Positions 10,535 through 17,082 of a DNA stretch of 64,000 nucleotides are shown here, one piece after another. Below the pieces are notes generated by a model. That model made no database searches. It had not been told where the DNA came from and saw only the letters and a program-made list of their open reading frames with translations. Source of the stretch: JAUVZF01 sp964539385 (GTDB lineage: Bacteria > Planctomycetota > Phycisphaerae > FEN-1346); assembly GCA_964539385.1 (NCBI GenBank), contig CAZIJC010000005.1:6492-70491 (forward strand). Reading direction: 5' to 3'. Position numbers and translations under genes: made by a program. How positions within the stretch are numbered: the first letter of the stretch is position 1; every line of letters begins with the position of its first letter.

Positions 10535-12190
10535 TCATCTTGGAGTTCTCCGTTCTCTCCGGCCGCCGCGTTGCGGCGCCGGAAGCTCTGTAGGTGGGTG
10601 CACCAGTGTCCAGCGCCTGCCGTCGGCCTCAATGAGGTCGTCGGCCTCTTTCGGGCCCCAGGAGCCTGCGGCGTAGGCAGGCAGCTCGCTCACGGGACAC
10701 TTGGCGCATGCGTCGAGAATGGGTGTAAGGAATGCCCAGGCGGCCTCGACCTCGTCGCTGCGGGTGAAGAGTGTCGGGTCGCCCAGGGCGGCGTCGAGCA
10801 GGAGGCGCTCGTAGGCATCGGGCGGCTCGGCGCCGAAGGCGTCGGCGTAGCCGAAGGCCATCTCGAACGGCTGAATGCGCAGGCCGGCGCCCGGCACTTT
10901 GACCTGGAACTGAAGCGAGATCCCCTCGTTGGGCTGGATGCGAAGGGCCAGGACGTTCGGCGCCATCGGCCCGAAGGGTGCGGCGTTGAAGAGCACCTGG
11001 GGCACGGCCCCGAAGTGGATGCTGATCTCGGTGGCCCGCACGGGCATCGCCTTGCCGGTGCGCAGGTAGAACGGCACGCCGCTCCAGCGCCAGTTGTCTA
11101 CGAAGGTCTTCAGCGCGGTGTAGGTCTCGGTGGTGGAGTCGGGGGCCACTCCATCGGTGCCCCTGTAGCCGGGCAGGTGACGCCCTCCCACGTTGCCTGC
11201 GGTGTACTGGGCGCGCACGATCCCCCCTGGCATGCAGTCGCAAAGGGCCGGCCGCAGGGCATGGAGGACCTTGACCTTCTCGTCGCGCACGGCGTCGGCG
11301 TCCATGGTGCTGGGCGCTTCCATGGCGACGAGGGCGAGGAGGTGCATCATGTGGTTCTGGACCATGTCGCGGAGTGCGCCGGCCTGATCGTAGTAGGCTC
11401 CGCGCTGCTCGACGCCGACGGTCTCGCCGACGGTGATCTGGACGTGATCTACGTACTTGTGGTTCCAGATGGGCTCGAAGATGGCGTTGGCGAAGCGCAG
11501 AACAAGGAGGTTCTGGACGGTCTCCTTGCCCAGATAGTGGTCGATGCGGAAGATCTGGCTCTCGTCGAATGACGTGCGGATGTGGGCGTTGAGCGCGCGT
11601 GCGCTGCCGAGGTCGCGGCCGAAGGGTTTCTCCACGATGATGTGCGACCAAGGCCCGTCGTCGTCCGTCGGCCGCGCCAGGCCCGCGCGGCGCAACTGGT
11701 CGATGGCGGCGCGGAAGACGGCCGGCGGCGTGGCCAGGTAGAAGAGGCAGTTGTGCGGCCCCCCCCGCTCGGCGGCCATGGCCTCGAGGCGGTCGTGGAG
11801 CGCGCGGTAGCTGGCCGGGTCGCCGTAGTCGCCGACGTGGTAGTGGAGGCTGGCGGCGAACCGGCGCCAGCACTCGTCGTCGCACAGGCCGTTTCGCGAG
11901 AACGCCGCGACGCCCTGTCGCATCTCGTCGCGAAACGCGTCGTCGGACATCTCGCGGCGAGCGAATCCGACGACGGAGAAGCGCTCAGGCAGCAGGCCCC
12001 CGCGGAAGAGGCTATAGACGGCGGGGATGAGCTTGCGCCGCGTCAGATCGCCCGAGGCGCCGAAGATCACCAGCGTGAAGGGCTCTGGCGCGACACCGTG
12101 GGGATCGCTCCTGTGTTCCGGTGTGGCTCCGGCCACTGTGTCGCCGTTGCCCACTACAACATCGCGCGCCATGGCGCTACCCATCGGCAT
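10535..12190 (-). CDS. zwf: Glucose-6-phosphate 1-dehydrogenase
   Basis: The product is 551 residues, slightly longer than the usual ~490 because of an N-terminal extension of ~37 residues. The NADP-binding motif is FGASGDLTRRKLIPA (about 43-57), and the active-site signature is RIDHYLGKETVQN (about 215-227). It oxidises glucose-6-phosphate to 6-phosphogluconolactone, giving NADPH. It lies downstream of the desulfoferrodoxin gene, with only ~15 nt between them, and upstream of the rubredoxin remnant (4-nt overlap). This suggests NADPH supply for superoxide/peroxide reduction. Its GC content is high, unlike the magnetosome part of the island. Confidence 0.95.
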   Translation of the reverse strand: MPMGSAMARDVVVGNGDTVAGATPEHRSDPHGVAPEPFTLVIFGASGDLTRRKLIPAVYSLFRGGLLPERFSVVGFARREMSDDAFRDEMRQGVAAFSRNGLCDDECWRRFAASLHYHVGDYGDPASYRALHDRLEAMAAERGGPHNCLFYLATPPAVFRAAIDQLRRAGLARPTDDDGPWSHIIVEKPFGRDLGSARALNAHIRTSFDESQIFRIDHYLGKETVQNLLVLRFANAIFEPIWNHKYVDHVQITVGETVGVEQRGAYYDQAGALRDMVQNHMMHLLALVAMEAPSTMDADAVRDEKVKVLHALRPALCDCMPGGIVRAQYTAGNVGGRHLPGYRGTDGVAPDSTTETYTALKTFVDNWRWSGVPFYLRTGKAMPVRATEISIHFGAVPQVLFNAAPFGPMAPNVLALRIQPNEGISLQFQVKVPGAGLRIQPFEMAFGYADAFGAEPPDAYERLLLDAALGDPTLFTRSDEVEAAWAFLTPILDACAKCPVSELPAYAAGSWGPKEADDLIEADGRRWTLVHPPTELPAPQRGGRRERRTPR

Positions 12191-12205
12191 CCGCCTACGC
12201 AGTGG

Positions 12206-12580
12206 CTAGCCCTTCCACAGGCCATGGACGTTGCAGTGCTCGCGGGCCGAAGCCTGCGGCGCATCGACGTGGAAGACGGCCTCGGGCGGGTCGCCGGGCT
12301 CCAGGAACTGCCTGTAGGCCTTCCCGTTCGCGAGCAACTCGATCCACTCGATGAAGTGCTGCTCCTTCATCGGGTGGGGGGTGCTTCCGACAGTGACGTT
12401 GAAGCCCGCGTCGATCTTCTCGACGACGGGGACGTGCTTCTCGGTGGCGGCATCGGCCGTCTGCTCCTCCAGGAGCGCCATCGGCTCGCCGCAGCAGACG
12501 AGCTCGCCTGCCCCAGCCGTGAGCACCTCGACGATGTTCCCGCAGATCTCGCACTTGTACACCTGGAGTCTCCCCGTCAT
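12206..12580 (-). CDS. dfx: Desulfoferrodoxin (superoxide reductase, two-iron type)
   Basis: The product is 124 residues. The centre I iron site is CEICGN followed by CCGEPM (four cysteines). The centre II catalytic iron site is formed by histidines in EKHVP, PHPM and EQHFIEW plus REHCNVHGLWKG, all present. It reduces superoxide to hydrogen peroxide using electrons usually supplied by rubredoxin. The start at 12580 is chosen because AGGAGA lies ~9 nt upstream; a longer in-frame reading to 12664 lacks family similarity. It lies between rubrerythrin and zwf, a standard anaerobe oxidative-stress set. Confidence 0.95.
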   Translation of the reverse strand: MTGRLQVYKCEICGNIVEVLTAGAGELVCCGEPMALLEEQTADAATEKHVPVVEKIDAGFNVTVGSTPHPMKEQHFIEWIELLANGKAYRQFLEPGDPPEAVFHVDAPQASAREHCNVHGLWKG

Positions 12581-12727
12581 CTCTTGCTCTCCTTTCTCCA
12601 GGTTGCTCCGCGCCTGGCGCGGCCTTCGGCCGCAGCCAGAGAGGAAAACTCGGGCTGCGCACACTGGATGACTCTACCAATTCTCGGCCAGGAGCTCGAA
12701 GTGGGCCTGGCCATGCGCGCAGGCCGG

Positions 12728-13243
12728 TCAGAGCTCGGGGGCCTCGGTGCCCTCGTGCACATAGCCGCAGTTGAGGCAGCGCCAGATCACCGGCTTGTCC
12801 TTCTTGAAGACCTTGCCGCCCTCGATGTTGGCGAGGAGGGCGAGGTAGCGGCGCTCGTGCTGTCGCTTAGCGACGGCGATGGCCTCGAAGACCTTCGCGA
12901 TCTCATCGAGGCCCTCGTCGCGCGACCTTGGCGAACGAGGGGTACATGTTGGTCCACTCGTGGTTCTCACCCGCCGCGGAGCCCTTGAGGTTCTGGGCGG
13001 CCGTGGCGATGGTGCCGGCGGGGAAGGCAGCCGTGATCTCGACCTCGCCGCCCTCGAGGAACTTGAAGAGGCGCTTGGCGTGCTCGCGCTCCTGGTTGGC
13101 GGTCTCCTCGAAGATGTCGGAGACTTGGCGGAAGCCCTCCTTGAACACCGCGCTCGCGAAATACGTGTAGCGCTTCCGCGCCTGCGAATCCCCGGCAAAG
13201 GCAGTCAGCAGGTCTTCTCCGTCTGTGTGGCCTTCAGCGCCAT
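12728..13243 (-). pseudogene. rbr: Rubrerythrin with two frameshifts
   Basis: Rubrerythrin features are all recognisable but spread over different frames. MALKATQTEK starts at 13243. The diiron four-helix part includes LTAFAGDSQARKRYTYFASA and EETANQEREHAKRLFK. The second half is DEGLDEIAKVF then AKRQHERRYL, and the C-terminal rubredoxin-like knuckles are WRCLNCGY; the usual second CPxC pair is not clear. One frame break lies near 13215, where an A appears missing before CCTGCTG. The other is near 12922, where a GC dinucleotide appears missing in a GCGCGAC run. Either the gene is decaying or these are assembly errors. It reduces hydrogen peroxide when intact. Confidence 0.8.
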
Positions 13244-13258
13244 GTGCGACTCCTTTAT

Positions 13259-13687
13259 CTACAGGCCAGGCGTTCTCTCGACCTGCCCCCGTCGGGCAGG
13301 CTCGTCGCAGATGCCACGGGCGATGTGGGCCTCTCGCTGCCGCTCTGCCAAGCGTCGGATCGTGTATGCACAGTCCCGAATCTGGGCGTACAGGACAATG
13401 CATCTATCGTCCTCGGCTGCGCTCTCGCCCTCGTCGGCCAGAATGGTGAACCGCCGCGCGAGCTCAAGAGTTTCCGAGATGTGTTGATTGTACCCTCGCA
13501 CGGATTGTAGCCCCAACGTGCAACGTGTGTCAAGCAGAAAACCGTGGTCTGGTCGTCGCGAGTCACCATAGCAATCCCCGTACCACTCGGCGATCACCGT
13601 CGGGGGCAGGTAGTTCCTGAGCGCGCTCCTCTTGCGGGTACTCAGCGGGGGCCTTCTTGGCCAAAGGCGCAACACGCATCGTCGCAT
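13259..13687 (-). CDS. Hypothetical small protein with conserved helical C-terminal half
   Basis: Up to 142 residues. The last ~110 residues look protein-like: GFLLDTRCTLGLQSVR, ISETLELARRFTILADEGE, DDRCIVLYAQIRDCAYTIR and LAERQREAHIARG. Similar short proteins with ADEGE and a downstream DxxCxVLY-like stretch occur in anaerobic bacteria without known function; this is from memory and uncertain. The N-terminal ~30 residues are Arg/Pro-rich and may not be translated. It lies just upstream of the rubrerythrin remnant on the same strand. Confidence 0.5.
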   Translation of the reverse strand: MRRCVLRLWPRRPPLSTRKRSALRNYLPPTVIAEWYGDCYGDSRRPDHGFLLDTRCTLGLQSVRGYNQHISETLELARRFTILADEGESAAEDDRCIVLYAQIRDCAYTIRRLAERQREAHIARGICDEPARRGQVERTPGL

Positions 13688-13726
13688 GGAAACGCGCCGT
13701 TCCCGTTCGCTGTTCCCATCGCATCT

Positions 13727-14557
13727 TCAGCCGGCCATCCCCTGTTTCCTCTCAAGGAACCGCTTCCTGTAGACCATGAAGCCCGTGTTCCCGCAATGCT
13801 CCATGATCTCGTGATTCGAGTGTGCGCTCACGGCCATCGATACCAGCGGCAGGGCACGCGGCGCCAAGCGAACCAGCAAGATCGCGGTGACAGTCTCCAG
13901 AGACTGCTCCAACGCCTTGGCTCCTAACACGGACACGCCCTCCCTCCTTGGCTGCTCCTTGTCCCCTGTATCCTGGATATCCCTCAGGGTTTCAATCTGC
14001 TGTAAGGCCCTGAACTTCACCTCCGATCCTCCGATGCCGGCCTCGATGATCCGCAGAATGATCTGCTTCTCAACAATGTCATTGGGGTCATAGCCGTAGC
14101 AGAAGGCAATCTCCTGAATCATGTGGAAATCCTGAACGAGGAGCGCCGTCAGGTCGGCGACCATAAGAGGCGCTCCCCCCAGCCCGAGGACAGCACCCTG
14201 TATGGCAGCCGCCTTCTCGTGAAAATCTATATGCTTGCGGTTGCACTTATCGAGCAATGCGAGATCGCATCGTTTCAGGTCCGAGAGGTCCTCTATCATG
14301 ACGCCGTGCTCGTGGGCCCTCTTTATGAGCACTTGGGGGTCAACCGTATACGTGGATGCATAAAGCAGATCCTTGATGGTGCCCTGTATCGCGTTCTCAA
14401 GCTTTCCGAACTTGTCTGAGCCGACTTTCTTGATCAAGTAGTCTACGGGCTTGGAAGCCACGTCAAGGATCTTCTTGTGAAAACCCTCGTGCTTCTGCTT
14501 CTCCCATTCCACCATCTCCGCCAAGCTCTGGATCTCGTATTCACTCAGCTCCATCAT
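13727..14557 (-). CDS. EcsC-family protein
   Basis: 276 residues from the ATG at 14557, preceded by AGGAGA; a longer reading to 14593 has no Shine-Dalgarno. EcsC features include KPVDYLIKKVGSDKFGKLEN, an Ala/Gly-rich membrane-associating stretch (AAAIQGAVLGLGGAPLMVAD), and DFHMIQEIAFCYGYDPND. The EcsC family was named from the B. subtilis Ecs ABC-transporter operon but has no established biochemical role. Its start overlaps the stop of the upstream 120-residue gene, which in turn overlaps a CDF transporter gene, so the three form an operon. Confidence 0.8.
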   Translation of the reverse strand: MMELSEYEIQSLAEMVEWEKQKHEGFHKKILDVASKPVDYLIKKVGSDKFGKLENAIQGTIKDLLYASTYTVDPQVLIKRAHEHGVMIEDLSDLKRCDLALLDKCNRKHIDFHEKAAAIQGAVLGLGGAPLMVADLTALLVQDFHMIQEIAFCYGYDPNDIVEKQIILRIIEAGIGGSEVKFRALQQIETLRDIQDTGDKEQPRREGVSVLGAKALEQSLETVTAILLVRLAPRALPLVSMAVSAHSNHEIMEHCGNTGFMVYRKRFLERKQGMAG

Positions 14558-14916
14558 GGGTTCTCCTGTAGATTGATCAGGAGGTCTCGACACTGCAACG
14601 GCAGGTTCAGAGGGCCGCCCTTCTTCTCGACGCGTGCTACCACCTTCGATGCGATATCGACGAGCTTCTTCTTGCGCCGCTCACCGGCCTTTGTGTTCGA
14701 TGACCTCAGCTTGGCAGATATGGCCAGAATCCGGCCTGCCTCCACGATGCTGACCTCGGAGCAGATGCGCTCGATATCGCTTTGGAGAAGCGCGGACCTG
14801 TCCGAGCCCTTCATCTTCATCGCCTTCGTGCAGGCGCTCTCGGGATCCAGCCCATCCATGGCTTTCCTGCTCATGTTGAGCAACAGGTCCGCCAGTTTCC
14901 TCCTGATCGCATTCAT
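14554..14916 (-). CDS. Hypothetical helical protein between CDF and EcsC genes
   Basis: 120 residues, predominantly alpha-helical and charged, with a KAGERRKKKLVD stretch near residue 78. No domain is recognised. It overlaps the CDF stop (14913-14916, ATGA) and the EcsC start, so translation is coupled in the operon CDF - this gene - EcsC. Confidence 0.65.
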   Translation of the reverse strand: MNAIRRKLADLLLNMSRKAMDGLDPESACTKAMKMKGSDRSALLQSDIERICSEVSIVEAGRILAISAKLRSSNTKAGERRKKKLVDIASKVVARVEKKGGPLNLPLQCRDLLINLQENP

Positions 14917-16130
14917 GGCGTGCCTGCTTCCTCCTCATCAACGACGGGAGTATAGGCATACTTCGGCTCGGCCTTGATGATCGTCCTCATCTCGGGGAAC
15001 CTCTCCGCGAACTTTTCCCGTATCGAGCGGATGATATCGTGAGTCTTCTGCTCATCGGCATCTGCCTCGAGCACAATGTCGAAGACCACATTGCATCGGT
15101 TCGCGCGGCATCCGATGATCCGCAGGTCGTGAAAGGAATGCACCCGCTCGTCCTGGGAGACAATCTCTCTGATCGTCTCGGCAATGGCTTCGTATTGGGG
15201 ATGTTCCCTGTTGATGGGGTCGATATGCGCGATCACCGTGGCGCCTATCTTGCGGGCAATGTCTTCCTCAACTGCTTCGGAAAGCGCGTGGAGGCTGGCG
15301 ATGTTGTCCTGATCGGATACCTCGAGGTGCAGGGAGATGACGTTGGTCTGGCCGTATGAGTGAAAGATGATGTCGTGGACTCCCAGAACTCCCTGGTGTG
15401 CCTTGGCCAGGCTTCCAATTTGGCTCAGGGTGTCCCGTGGCGGGGGTACGCCCAGCAATGGGTTGACCGCCTCCCTCGCTATTGAATACGCCGCGTAGAA
15501 GATGATCAGAGAGACGAGGACGCCCGCCGCGCCGTCAATACGGTCGTAACCGAAGCGCGAGCCGATGAGGGCGAGCACGACCAGAGCGGTGGCCAAAACG
15601 TCGCTTCGATGGTGAAGGGCATCGGCTTTGAGTGCCTGGGAGTCGATCATATCGCCCAATTGGTAGGAGAAGCGGGACAGAAGCTCCTTGACGACGAGGG
15701 TTCCCGCGATCAGCAAGATGACGGCCACGGAAGCTCTGGAGCTCTGGGGGTGAGCGATGCTACGCACTGCCGTCTCGAAAAGCTCGGCGCCGGCAACGAA
15801 GAGCAGTACCGAGACCACCAGAGCGGCTACGGACTCCATTCTGCCGTGACCGAAGGGGTGTTCCCTGTCCGACGGCTTCTTGGCCATCTTGAAGCTGATG
15901 ACCAGCACAACGGAAGTGGCGCTATCGGCCAGCGTGTGTATGGCGTCGGCAATGAGAGACACGCTTCCAATGGCGAGCCCCAGACCCATCTTGACGGCAA
16001 AGAGCACAACGTTGACGACAATACTGGTCCATCCCTCAAGCGCTCCGTACCGTGCCCTGACCTTCAGATCACCGACGCTCTGATAGTCCCGGATGGCTTT
16101 TGCCGCTAGCCAACGGGTAAACTTCGTCAT
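14913..16130 (-). CDS. Cation diffusion facilitator (CDF) metal transporter
   Basis: 405 residues, longer than the usual ~300 because of an extended C-terminal domain. The N-terminal amphipathic stretch precedes six membrane helices. The TM2 metal site reads SLIADAIHTLADSATS with the canonical HxxxD, and the TM5 site reads KADALHHRSDVLAT, also HxxxD. The loop between has DREHPFGHGRMES. The full set of transport residues is kept, so it should export divalent metal (Zn, Fe or Mn). It leads the operon CDF - hypothetical - EcsC and is the third CDF of the island. Confidence 0.9.
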   Translation of the reverse strand: MTKFTRWLAAKAIRDYQSVGDLKVRARYGALEGWTSIVVNVVLFAVKMGLGLAIGSVSLIADAIHTLADSATSVVLVISFKMAKKPSDREHPFGHGRMESVAALVVSVLLFVAGAELFETAVRSIAHPQSSRASVAVILLIAGTLVVKELLSRFSYQLGDMIDSQALKADALHHRSDVLATALVVLALIGSRFGYDRIDGAAGVLVSLIIFYAAYSIAREAVNPLLGVPPPRDTLSQIGSLAKAHQGVLGVHDIIFHSYGQTNVISLHLEVSDQDNIASLHALSEAVEEDIARKIGATVIAHIDPINREHPQYEAIAETIREIVSQDERVHSFHDLRIIGCRANRCNVVFDIVLEADADEQKTHDIIRSIREKFAERFPEMRTIIKAEPKYAYTPVVDEEEAGTP

Positions 16131-16187
16131 GGCGATGGTCTACCCTCTTGCAGCAGCACTTGGCAGTCGGCAGCCAGGGCGCGGTGG

Positions 16188-16613
16188 CTAGGAAGCCGGG
16201 CCTCTTTCACATGTTGTCAGGTGCCTCTGTGTGGTGCAATTCCATGCAACCTTTGCCCCTACCGACACGACAAGCCCCACCGTGAACGGAATGACCGCGA
16301 GCCCAGAGGTCGCCACAAGTGCGGTTCGTGCTGCATTGCTTGCGAGCAACCCAAGGCCGGAAGCCAGTCCCATGCCTACCGATTCGCTCGCGGTATCGAG
16401 GATCGCGTCCTGCTTCGTCATCTTCCCTTGCGAGTATTTTCTCGCGTTCACGAGCGCGGCGATGCTGCCCCACACAGCAGCTACTGCCGCACTCGCCGTC
16501 AGCGGGCTGAGCGCCTCGACGGTCGTTACTTGGACAGCCCTGAGACTGTGCCCCAGATTGTACGCCACCGTGCTTGTGACGGTTTCCGGGCAGTAGTAGT
16601 CAATCACTTCCAT
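16188..16613 (-). CDS. Small glycine/alanine-rich membrane protein
   Basis: 141 residues with a strong AGGAGG site ~9 nt before the ATG. Two or three hydrophobic segments occur: ALSPLTASAAVAAVWGSIAA, then SVGMGLASGLGLLASNAA, then GLAVIPFTVGLVVSVGAKV. The Gly/Ala spacing resembles glycine-zipper membrane peptides. It lies 58 nt upstream of the CDF gene on the same strand and may be its operon partner. No function can be assigned. Confidence 0.65.
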   Translation of the reverse strand: MEVIDYYCPETVTSTVAYNLGHSLRAVQVTTVEALSPLTASAAVAAVWGSIAALVNARKYSQGKMTKQDAILDTASESVGMGLASGLGLLASNAARTALVATSGLAVIPFTVGLVVSVGAKVAWNCTTQRHLTTCERGPAS

Positions 16614-16785
16614 CGTTGACGCCTCCTTGGACCTAGCCTTTGGGCCGGCCTGGTCTGAACCGACCCGCCGTGGCCGGTTTCAAGGTGACCAGTGACAAAG
16701 ACGGGCATGAACGAGGTCGCGAGGGACGACGGAACGTCTGGGTACCGAGAAAGCGGCATTTGAGTGATGCCCTCACGGAACCGTT

Positions 16786-17052
16786 GTGGCTGCGCACGAG
16801 CCGACGGCAGGGCTGTACGTCCGCGTGCACGGCGACCACCTGATCCTGGGGCGGCGTGAGCCGTTGGGGCCCAATAGCGAGATGGAAAACGACGACCGCG
16901 TTCGGCTGACGCGTCTGTCCGCTTCGATGTATGGCCTGAGCGTCAAGGGGCACACGGGGCGCTGGCAATGAACGCCATTCTCCGGCAGTATGGAGGAAAT
17001 GGTCGATACTATTCTGGCCTGCATGAAGCATCTTGTGGCGCCCTACGTCTGA
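16786..17052 (+). pseudogene. Degraded hypothetical gene interrupted by an in-frame TGA
   Basis: A plus-strand frame reads GLYVRVHGDHLILGRREP ... VRLTRLSASMYGLSVKGHTG then RWQ, TGA, and continues in the same frame as TPFSGSMEEMVDTILACMKH until TGA at 17052. The two parts look like one short protein split by a nonsense change (CGA to TGA would restore it). It is the only plus-strand coding remnant between the CDF operon and the PDZ-pyrophosphatase gene. The rest of 16614-17082 holds nothing I recognise. Confidence 0.45.
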
Positions 17053-17082
17053 TGCATTGCACTAGGCAATATGCCGCTGTCT

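Noticed and set aside
10571..12988. Long plus-strand frames opposite zwf and desulfoferrodoxin
   Set aside because: Shadow frames of two certain minus-strand enzymes.
16969..16971. In-frame TGA as a selenocysteine codon
   Set aside because: No hairpin like a SECIS was seen after it, and the small reading frame is not a known selenoprotein; a decayed gene is simpler.
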